Source of the DNA: an uncultured Verrucomicrobiota bacterium
Lineage (GTDB): Bacteria > Verrucomicrobiota > Verrucomicrobiia > Chthoniobacterales > SZAS-18
Assembly (NCBI GenBank): GCA_937873255.1
Contig: CALMVM010000326.1
Location: forward strand, 1-12,457
Length of the DNA stretch: 12,457 nt
Direction of reading: 5' to 3'
This document shows positions 1 through 5,990 of this stretch, piece by piece; position 1 is the stretch's first letter; the number at the start of each line of letters is the position of its first letter. The notes beneath the pieces were generated by a model. The model was not told where the DNA came from and made no database searches. It saw nothing but the letters and a program-made list of their open reading frames with translations. The translations under genes and the position numbers were made by a program.

Positions 1-2578
1 GATCGAGGAAGGTGTCCACCGCCTGGCGATCCACCGCAGACAGCACCGGGGTGATGCGCGACAACTCCGCCTTGAACCGCTCTGTCCTCTCGGTGTCGCA
101 GGTCACGTTGTAACGAGCGCCGAAGGCGATCAGTGCCTTGAGCCGCACGAGGGCATCGGCGTCGTCCTCCCACAGAGCGGCCACCTGACGGGCAACATGG
201 AAACGCTCGCCAGCCAACGGCGCGGGGTCCCCGCCGGAACGGCCGGCGCGTTCGCTTTCCAATTCCTCCGGGCCGGCGGCGGCCAGACGCCGCAGCTCCG
301 GGCGCAGACCGCGCAGCCCCGCCAACCATGCGTTGTAGCAGAGCGAATCAACCGGCAGGTTGGTCTTGCCGGTCAGTTGCGCGCGCAGAAAATCTTCCAG
401 CTTTCTCCGGCCCTCGTCGCCCCGGCGAGGCAGCAAGCGGGCGAGGGCCGCCAGGGTCCGGTCCGCGTTGGACGGTCCGTTGATGTGCGCCAGGATGCGC
501 TCGAAGTCGCCACCGTTGCCGCGCGCGGCCAGGGCATATGAGGCCATCGACAACACGAAATCGTCCGCGTAGCCATTGAGGTCGGTTGTCAGCGCGGGCT
601 CGTCGAGCAGCCGGCGCAAGGCCGCGTCGATCTCCGGGTCCGGGTAGCGGCTGGGATCATCGTCCGGCACGAGGGCCGTGATGGCATCCGCGCGCTCGCT
701 GAAGCCCTGCTTGGGATCGACGATCACTGGCAGGAGCGCGCGTCGGCGCAACTCTTCGCCAGGGATCGGCGTGCCACTTTTCGCCAGGAGCACGAACGCG
801 GGCACGCACAACGGATGGCCGGAATCGTCGGCCGGAATGTCCCGCGCGATTTGCCGGGCGCGCTCGGGAGCGGCCTCGACCAGGGCCGCGAACACCTGCC
901 GGGCGGTCGTGGCGGTATCGGCCTGCCGCAGCCAGCCTTCGAGCACGGCGGTGACCCGGGCGTCTTGCTTCAACCGCCGCAGTTGCTGCAATGCCCACAG
1001 GGCACCGTCTGCCTTCGAGTCGGCTGCGCTGGCCGCCAGGGCCGCCGGGTCGCGCAATTTGGCGAAGCAATCCAGCGCGGTTTGAATCGTCCCGCGCAAG
1101 TCCTCGGCCGCACCCGGTTCGTCCGTGCCGTCGAGGACACCCTGTAGTTCCCCGGAAAGAGTTTCCCAGCGTTTGTGCGCAGCTTTTTCCTCCGGGGTAT
1201 CGTCGGCGACGGGATCGCGTCCCGGGCGGTAGGGATCGACCTCGTCCATCTCGCGCTGGATCGTCGCGCTGGTGCGTCCGGCGCGGCCCGGGGCGGGGAG
1301 TGGCAGTTTCATGGCCAGCTCGTGCAACGCCGGGGCCAGATCATCGAAACCGAGGTCGCCGGCCATCGTGACGATCCCGTCCAGCAGACGGTACGAAATC
1401 TTGGCCTGACCCTGCGGCGGGGTGGCCAGGGCGCGGACGGCGAGGTCATGGAGCCGGGCGGATTCATCCGGGGCGTAACGTGGCGCGCGGTTAGCGGCCA
1501 CGGATTCGAGGTCGGCTTCCTGGCTCGGCTCGAATCGGCTCCATTCCTTCCCCAGTCGGTCGGGCAGAATCTCGCCGGCGAGATGGAAGGCCAGGTTGAG
1601 CGCGGTCTCGGGACCGTAGCTGCCCGCCCAGCGCGCGGACACCGGGTTGGGATCATCTTCTCCAGAGCCGGACCAGATCGCGCCGTCCAGACGCAACGGA
1701 CGCGCGTCCGCCATCGCCGGCAGAATCTGGAGTGTCGCGCGACCGTCGCCGGTGGAGAACTTGCCATCGAATTCGATGGTCTCCCGCCTGAACCGCGCGC
1801 GGCTGCGAACCCGGTCCAGCCACCACAGAACGGCCGCGAACTGGCGCGCGTCGGCGGAGGACATCTCGCACCAACGCAAGTCGTAGGCGGGCTGGCTGCC
1901 AACCGCGTTGCGGAAGGCCGCGCCAGCTTCCACGGTGCCGAGGTGGATCAGGTAGGCGGGTTCGTCGTCGGGGCCGAAGCGCAGGAAATTGGTCCCGTCA
2001 GCCGCCCGGTAGCAGCGCGAGGAACCGGTGTTGAAAAGGATCGCCCCTTCCGCCGGGGGAGCCGCCCCTTCGCGGTCGTCCACGGCCAGACGGTAGTGTT
2101 CGCGGTGGGCGGGGCCGCGGTTGAGTTCCGCCAACTCCAGCGCCACGGTTTTGGGTGGCGCGGTCCAGAAATCGGGTGGCAGCGCGATGCTCGTTGTCCG
2201 CTTGCGCATGGCTTCGGCGGCCTCGGCCGAGGGGTTGCGCCCTTCGTCGAAGAACCGCAGGATCGCCGCGTCGTCGGGCAGTCCGTCGAGGAACGCGGCT
2301 GGCACGGGCGGACATTCGGTCGGCTTCGCGGGCACGGGCGGCGCGACGGGCTTGGGGGCATCCGGTGGCGTGATGATTTCCACCACGTCGGACGATGCCC
2401 GGGGAAAATCTCCCCCGGTAAAGAAGGGCAGGCGATCCTTGAGCGCGGCGACTGTACCGAAAAGGTCTTTGCTCTCGTCGAGCACGAGGAAATGCTCCCC
2501 GGCTCCGCCACCGGCGGGACCGACGAATTCCTTGCGACTCGTGTCCCAGCGGTACGTCACCTTCGGGTCGATGAGTTT
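1..2578 (-). pseudogene. C-terminal part of a large exported protein, downstream of an in-frame TGA; runs off the window
   Basis: I checked this frame codon by codon: there is no stop in 859 codons from just after the TGA at 2579-2581 to the window edge, and it is in phase with the signal-peptide-bearing part upstream. It begins KLIDPKVTYRWD. There is no ATG for over 100 codons after the TGA and no ribosome binding site, so an independent gene is unlikely. A Pro-rich linker lies about 70-90 residues after the TGA. The rest is Ala/Leu/Arg/Glu-rich and looks alpha-helical, suggesting helical (HEAT/TPR-like) repeats, but I recognise no named family. Long open frames on the opposite strand here (for example 1175-2725) are codon-phase shadows. 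The function is unknown. The upstream signal peptide implies export to the periplasm or cell surface if the full protein is made. I call it a pseudogene because of the TGA, but it could be intact if the TGA is a sequence error. Confidence 0.7.
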
Positions 2579-2581
2579 TCA
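2579..2581 (-). other. In-frame TGA interrupting the large exported protein gene
   Basis: The plus strand reads tca at 2579-2581, which is TGA on the minus strand. The flanking codons give AIDDE, stop, KLIDPKVTYRW in a single uninterrupted frame with no shift. One G-to-A change from TGG would restore Trp (DEWKLIDP), which would be natural in this context. Alternatives are a sequencing or assembly error, or stop-codon readthrough. No start codon placement suggests a second gene beginning here. Confidence 0.75.
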
Positions 2582-3331
2582 CTCGTCATCGATGGCGGGG
2601 CCGAGGCGCACCTCGACGGTACCGTCCTCCGGACGGGACACGAACTCATAGTTCCAATTGGCCTGTTCACCCCAGTTGTAGAGCACCGCCAGCAGGGGGC
2701 GGGCGGTGGGCGTCTGGATGGCTGATATGACCAGCACCTGAACCTGTTTGACGCCGTCCACTCCGAAATTGACGTTGTCGGCCCGCTCGATGCGGCCGTC
2801 ACCGGTGAAGTCTGCCAGGACGCCGTCTTCCAGTACATTGTCGCCGCCAAAAGGCGTGATCTCCTCGCCGCGTGCGTTGAAGGCGATGATGACGAGGTCC
2901 GAACGGCGCTCCAGAGGCGGCCGGGACGGGGCGACCGGAGCGTTGGCCGGGGCAGGCTCGGGCGGGAACAACTCGGCAGGCCGCGCCACCGGATAGCTAT
3001 CCCCCACGGACGAGTCACCGAGGTCCGGCAGAGATTTGCACAGGACAACGTAGACCGGCTCCTTCCCATCGGCCTGCCGACAAACGACCGTTTCCGGCTC
3101 CGAGTCGTTCTCCACGACGAGCGAGGGATCGCCTTCGCGCCGGGTTTGGTTGGCGCGGCGGGCGAGTTCCTGCAAGGCAGCCAGTCGGGTCGCGGCGGGG
3201 ACGAGTTCGCGCGCCAGTTCTTCGCCGGAGGCCGAGGCGAAATGTTGCGGCGGCAGATCTTCCGCATGTCCGGCCGCGAACTTGGAGAGCAGCCCGCACA
3301 GAACAAGGATCACCGGGCGGAAAGTTTTCAC
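2579..3331 (-). CDS. Exported protein of unknown function, N-terminal 250 residues ending at an in-frame TGA
   Basis: I start the protein at the GTG at 3331 because it gives a clean signal peptide: MKTFRPVILVLCGLL, then a small-residue stretch ending AAGHA before EDLPP, so cleavage near residue 23. The frame is open further upstream to an ATG at 3523, but that extension lacks signal-peptide character and overlaps the divergent exonuclease fragment. Residues 35-65 look helical and residues 114-140 are a Pro/Ala-rich linker. Residues 174-185 (DFTGDGRIERAD) resemble a dockerin or EF-hand type calcium loop with Asp/Thr/Asp/Glu/Asp at ligand positions. A beta-rich segment follows (VQVLVISAIQTP, PLLAVLYNW). 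The reading ends at TGA after AIDDE, but the same frame continues open for 859 more codons, so this is most likely the front of one larger gene. I do not recognise the family. Confidence 0.7.
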   Translation of the reverse strand: MKTFRPVILVLCGLLSKFAAGHAEDLPPQHFASASGEELARELVPAATRLAALQELARRANQTRREGDPSLVVENDSEPETVVCRQADGKEPVYVVLCKSLPDLGDSSVGDSYPVARPAELFPPEPAPANAPVAPSRPPLERRSDLVIIAFNARGEEITPFGGDNVLEDGVLADFTGDGRIERADNVNFGVDGVKQVQVLVISAIQTPTARPLLAVLYNWGEQANWNYEFVSRPEDGTVEVRLGPAIDDE

Positions 3332-3416
3332 AGGGCAGGATTTGCCGACATTGGCAGAGGGCCGGTGGGATTGCACGCTGAATCCGGGTGATGAAACGAG
3401 GGGATTTTTCTGAATG

Positions 3417-3451
3417 GTTTTCTGGAAAACACGCCGCCGTTTTGCTGTAAT
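3417..3451 (+). promoter_or_regulatory. Possible promoter with an overlapping palindrome, upstream of the exonuclease fragment
   Basis: A perfect 6-bp inverted repeat, GTTTTC-TG-GAAAAC, lies at 3417-3430. An extended -10-like sequence, TGCTGTAAT, ends at 3451. The weak -35 match TGGAAA (3423-3428) sits 17 bp upstream of the -10 hexamer and inside the palindrome, so a bound repressor could block it. The start codon at 3465 is 13 bp downstream of the -10. The divergent exported-protein gene starts at 3331, so the palindrome could serve either side. This is pattern-based only. Confidence 0.3.
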
Positions 3452-3464
3452 CGCCGCCGCTCTC

Positions 3465-3662
3465 ATGTATGACGAACCCTGGCTGATCGTGGACACCGAA
3501 ACGGATGGCGTGCGCTGGCCCATCCACGCCGTCGAGATCGCCGCTCAGCGCATGCGCGGCTGGCGGCGCGGGGGCGAGCCCTTCAGCATCCTGCTCAACC
3601 ACGACGTGCCCATCGACCCCGGCGCGCAGGCCATCCATGGCTACTCGCGCGAGTACCTGTGA
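3465..3662 (+). pseudogene. 3'-5' exonuclease (DEDD / RNase T-like) N-terminal fragment, truncated by an IS
   Basis: The translation from the ATG at 3465 begins MYDEPWLIVDTETDG. The DTETDG is the ExoI motif (metal-binding Asp and Glu) of DEDD-type 3'-5' exonucleases. It is followed by HAVEIAAQR, an acidic/polar loop, VPIDPGAQAIHGYSREYL and then a stop. The IHG..R/D.L segment is typical of the end of the first third of this fold. Family members are usually about 170-230 residues, so roughly 100 or more residues carrying the ExoII and ExoIII motifs are missing and are not found elsewhere in the window. The stop TGA at 3660-3662 appears to be contributed by the left tip of the inserted IS3-like element. 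An upstream in-frame ATG at 3414 exists, but the segment between looks non-coding. The fragment cannot be an active nuclease. Confidence 0.7.
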
Positions 3663-3689
3663 TCTTCCCGGAAGCGTGGACACGAGGAA

Positions 3690-3992
3690 GTGCTATCGAC
3701 AGGAAGCACAACCGATACGCCCAACAACCAAAGCAAGCACGGCCGCAGGTTTGACGAGGAGTTCAAGCGCGAGGTGGCCGCGCTGGCCAGCCGGCCCGGA
3801 GCCAACCAGGAACAGGTCGCCCGCGACCTGGGCGTGAGCCCCTACAGCGTGTCGGGCTGGAAGAAGCTCTACGCCGATGCCTCTGGCGGTTCTTCGTCTG
3901 GCGTCAGCCCGCAGGAGCTGGCGCGCAAGAACCGGGCGCTACGCCGCGGGAACGAGGAGTGGCGCCAGCAGAGGACCCTCCTTAAAAAAAGA
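3690..3992 (+). pseudogene. IS3-family transposase OrfA (HTH) fragment
   Basis: The frame runs from a GTG at 3690. Residues about 20-60 (FDEEFKREVAALASR, then QEQVARDLGVSPYSVSGWKK) form the helix-turn-helix that binds the IS ends in IS3-family OrfA proteins. Residues about 75-100 (ELARKNRALRR, then EEWRQQRTLLKK) match the leucine-zipper tail that normally ends ILKKA. About 100 codons is the usual OrfA length. The frame does not stop there but drifts into unrelated sequence, while true OrfB similarity continues in the -1 frame (KIKESFEASRRTYGG, about 4034-4080), as expected for programmed frameshifting. The usual 40-60 OrfB residues between the slip site and this segment are missing, which indicates an internal deletion. 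Confidence 0.7.
3984..3991 (+). other. A7G slippery run of the IS3 remnant (-1 frameshift site)
   Basis: The sequence CTTAAAAAAAG lies exactly where OrfA ends (LLKK). OrfB-like similarity resumes in the -1 frame immediately downstream. IS3-family elements make their OrfAB fusion transposase by -1 slippage on A-runs of this kind. In this remnant the site is a fossil, since the fusion product would lack a catalytic domain. Confidence 0.55.
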
Positions 3993-4078
3993 AGGCCGAG
4001 CGCCCTCGCGCCCGCGACAACGCGCGTTTGGGAGCAAAGATCAAGGAGAGCTTCGAGGCGAGCCGACGCACCTACGGC

Positions 4079-4458
4079 GGTGCGCCTGCACCAAAAACGG
4101 CCGGTGGACCTGCGCCGTGGGCGCGTCTTGGGACCAGAGGACCGGCTGGTCAGCTGGCAGAAGCCGCCGCGACGGCCCGAGGCGTGGACCACCACCGAGT
4201 TCGAGTCGCTGCCACCAAGCCTGACCCTGCGCCTGCTGCGGTTGCGGATCACGGCGGCGGGCTACCGGACGCGCAAGTGTGGTGTTGGTCACCACGTTCC
4301 TGGACCCCGCGGCCTATCCGGCTGCGGCGTTGCGGGCGCTCTACGGACGGCGCTGGCAGGTGGAGGGCCACTTCGCGCAGATCAAGACCTCTCTGGGCCT
4401 GGACGAGTTGCGTTGCAAGACCCCGAAGTTGATCGCGCGGGAGGTGCTCATGTCGTAG
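4079..4458 (+). pseudogene. IS4-family transposase C-terminal fragment with a frameshift
   Basis: From about 4081 the frame reads VRLHQKRPVDLRRGR, then LGPEDRLVSWQKPPRRPE, then LPPSLTLRLLRLRI and GYRTRK, typical of the DDE domain of IS4-type transposases. At about 4278 one extra T breaks the frame; dropping it gives RKVVLVTTFLDPAAYPA in continuous register. The +1 frame then carries ALYGRRWQVEGHFAQIK, which fits the IS4 signature Y-x2-R-x3-E-x6-K exactly and includes the third catalytic acidic residue. It ends LRCKTPKLIAREVLM before a stop at 4456-4458. The N-terminal half and the last segment are missing. The left junction lies against the IS3 remnant and the right junction against a dioxygenase-like gene on the other strand. 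No inverted repeats are visible. Confidence 0.75.
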
Positions 4459-4946
4459 GTGGCCAGCCGCTGTGTTCCCGGCACGAAGTAGAGGCAGCCG
4501 TTTTGCGGCGTTGCATCATCAAGTGCGATCCAGATCGAGATGGCGGCGGGCGAATGGAAAGACCAGTATGGATTATCCAAGTGCCACCCGGTCGGGTTGC
4601 CGTAGGATTCCCTGATGAGCGCCCGATCGTGCCACACACGCATCCCGGAGACGCCGGCCTGCGTGCACAGGGTCTCGCCGAGCGCGGGACTGAGCATGTA
4701 ACGTTTCACCGTATCGTTGATTTTCCACAAGTTCAGTCGCTGGGTGAATACCTTGTCGTAGTAACTGTCGCCTTCCTTCCAGGTTTTTTCGGCGCCGGCG
4801 ATTTTCTGTTTGCCCATCGAATGCACGGCGTCGTCGACGGCGGCGCGCAGTTCGGCGAGTTCACCCGGCGTGAGGAAATCCTCGACGACGAGAAAGCCCT
4901 GGTCTTGGAAGGTGTTGATTTACGGTTCGGAGAGTTGAGTTTTCAC
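4456..4946 (-). pseudogene. Phytanoyl-CoA dioxygenase (PhyH)-like protein, 3'-truncated and with an early nonsense codon
   Basis: The minus strand from a GTG at 4946 (or an ATG at 4952) reads KTQLSEP, TAA, INTFQDQGFLVVEDFLTPGE, LAELRAAVDD and onward. The QGFLVVEDFLTPGEL opening is characteristic of the PhyH Fe(II)/2-oxoglutarate dioxygenase family. WHLDNPYW supplies the HxD iron-binding pair, and ISIWIALDDATPQNGCLYFVPGTQ is the conserved core strand region. The TAA at 4920-4922 lies about eight codons into the gene; one base change would restore Glu or Gln. Similarity stops at QRLATYD near 4456, where IS4 sequence begins, so the distal iron-binding His is lost. An open frame starting at an internal ATG (4826) runs into the IS4 sequence and ends at 4341, but that tail is not dioxygenase. 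The product would be inactive. Confidence 0.75.
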
Positions 4947-5501
4947 GCCCATGATCGCAACCGCAACGTGCTCCTCCCATTGGACGATCCAGAGCTATTT
5001 CTGGGCATCCTCTTGCATCTGGAGCGTGAACTCCGGACCCGTCCACTTGGCTACGAGGCGACAGCGACGAGCCTCCTGCAAATCTGTTTGGTGTGCTGCT
5101 GTCTCCAAGTCTTGGAGAAAGGGTTGCAGCCGCTCACCCCGGCTGCCGTGCATCCGGCTTCCAGCCGGGCCGATGCGATGCGCCGTTACGTGGCAGACCA
5201 TTTCGCCGAACCGCACAGCCTCGCCGATCTGGCCGCCAAGGCCGGCGTCAGCCGTGCTTACCCGTGTCGCGCGTTCCGGTCGTGCACGGGCAAGCGACTT
5301 TTCGACTACCTGTTGGAGCGGCGGCTCCAAGCCGCCATGATCGAACTACGGGCCAGTGACCGTAAGATACTTTCGGTGGCCTTGGTGTGCGGATTTCTGG
5401 ATCTTTCGTACTTCAACAGGACTTTTCGCAAACTTGTCGGCGTAACGCCAACGGACCATTGCCGCAACGGCAGTCCTGTTGCTACAAAACGGGCTTCGTA
5501 G
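4935..5501 (+). pseudogene. AraC-family transcriptional regulator, 5'-truncated
   Basis: Recognisable sequence starts near HAHDRNRNVLLPLDDPELFL (about 4944). It continues through a helical linker (ILLHLEREL, LGYEATATSLLQICLV) to two helix-turn-helix units. HTH1 is SLADLAAKAGVSRAYPCRAF. HTH2 is ILSVALVCGFLDLSYFNRTF, followed by RKLVGVTP, the classic AraC/XylS tail. The N-terminal cupin-like sensor domain (about 100 residues) and the start codon are missing; the sequence instead abuts the 5' end of the PhyH-like gene on the other strand. Some HTH residues are unusual (YPCR where YLCR is common; TDHCRN where a longer tail is common), which suggests drift. AraC regulators commonly sit divergently from metabolic genes, so the pair may be the relic of a regulator-dioxygenase locus. 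The frame is open leftward into IS sequence, but that is coincidental. Confidence 0.75.
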
Positions 5502-5579
5502 TGCAAGCGTGCGTCAGATTAGTTTGTCATCTGGGTTCGAAGGGGTCTGACCTTGTTGAAGCCTTTCCAATGGGAAAGC

Positions 5580-5628
5580 CGGATCCCTTTTCGGTATTTC
5601 CAAATCGGATCCGAGCAAAATTCGGTAT
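5580..5628. repeat. Degenerate two-copy direct repeat
   Basis: CGGATCC occurs at 5580-5586 and 5606-5612, each followed by TTCGGTAT (5590-5597 and 5621-5628). The spacers within the two units are 3 and 8 bp, so the copies differ by a 5-bp indel. It lies in the AT-rich non-coding island. The origin is unknown. Confidence 0.45.
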
Positions 5629-5650
5629 ACCAGACGGCCCAATAAATTAA

Positions 5651-5667
5651 TGCATACAAAGTGCATA
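5651..5667. repeat. TGCATA direct repeat, 11-bp period
   Basis: TGCATA is present at 5651-5656 and again at 5662-5667, starting 11 bp apart, about one helical turn. It lies in the AT-rich part of the gene-free interval. This could be a paired half-site for a DNA-binding protein, or chance. Confidence 0.3.
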
Positions 5668-5940
5668 TACACGGATTCCTGCCTTGATGTGTCATCTTGC
5701 TGTTTGACTATCCAGCCGTAGCGCACCGATCCAGGACCGTCCGGTTTGCGGATGTCCGGTTCCTCGTAAGCACGGCGGACTTCAACTGTCCTCGGAGCGG
5801 TTGTTCCATCCGGCCTGGCCGGCCGGCTCCGCGCTCCCGTCCATTCTCACGGGCAAGCCAGGCCTGGAGGACCCGCCTCCGGTCCGCTTCTTTTCGTTTC
5901 CCGAAGCTGACGGTTGGCGGTGTGATCGTTGGCACGGTGC

Positions 5941-5965
5941 AAAAGCACGGGCACCGCCGATGCCC
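5941..5965 (-). terminator. Weak possible terminator after the GloVer-repeat gene
   Basis: On the minus strand, 25 bp after the stop codon, GGGCA-(7 nt)-TGCCC can form a hairpin (5949-5965). It is followed four bases later by TTTT (5941-5944). The stem is short, and the T-run also sits in the loop of a second small hairpin (GTGC-TTTT-GCAC), so this is only a candidate. Confidence 0.25.
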
Positions 5966-5990
5966 ATCTTGTTTGCCAAGTTCGCCAGAA

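Larger units (their letters stand above)
3660..4080 (+). mobile_element. IS3-family insertion sequence remnant
   Basis: The left end at 3660 begins TGATCTTCCC and contains GCGTGGACAC. It starts with TG and carries a GTGGACA block, as many IS3-family ends do. The interior holds an OrfA-like frame, an A7G slippery run and a short OrfB-like segment in the -1 frame ending at RRTYGG near 4080. Beyond that the sequence switches to IS4-type transposase. No matching right inverted repeat was found in the window, and the DDE catalytic domain of OrfB is absent, so the element is dead. The exact left boundary is inferred from the break in the exonuclease frame. Confidence 0.6.
5502..5990. other. Gene-free interval between the AraC remnant and the GloVer-repeat gene
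   Basis: I see no gene I can support. The first part (about 5560-5700) is clearly richer in A and T than its surroundings and contains degenerate repeats (5580-5628) and two TGCATA copies (5651-5667). A short GGTCTGACC inverted repeat near 5546 recalls motifs at some IS ends, but no second copy was found. The second part (about 5700-5990) is GC-rich with small hairpins, for example GGAGG/CCTCC at 5866-5880. A 70-codon minus-strand frame (5514-5726) and a 65-codon one (5782-5979) resemble nothing I know. The interval is probably decayed sequence plus the 3' flank of the GloVer gene. Confidence 0.5.

Noticed and set aside
2520..2581. Selenocysteine at the in-frame TGA
   Set aside because: There is no Cys-like active-site context around the codon and no convincing SECIS hairpin immediately downstream. 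A nonsense change or sequence error is simpler.
1175..2725. 516-codon plus-strand open frame
   Set aside because: It is in exact codon phase with the minus-strand exported protein gene, lacks any recognisable domain, and is the usual antisense shadow in high-GC DNA.
4861..5046. 61-codon minus-strand frame opposite the AraC fragment
   Set aside because: It is out of phase with both the PhyH-like and AraC sequences and has no recognisable content.
5540..5560. GGTCTGACC as an IS terminal repeat
   Set aside because: There is only one copy in the window and no adjacent transposase of a matching family, so it is noted only as part of the AT-rich island.
5514..5726. 70-codon minus-strand frame in the gene-free interval
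   Set aside because: It has no recognisable domain, no ribosome binding site and covers the AT-rich repeat island. It is not supported as a gene.
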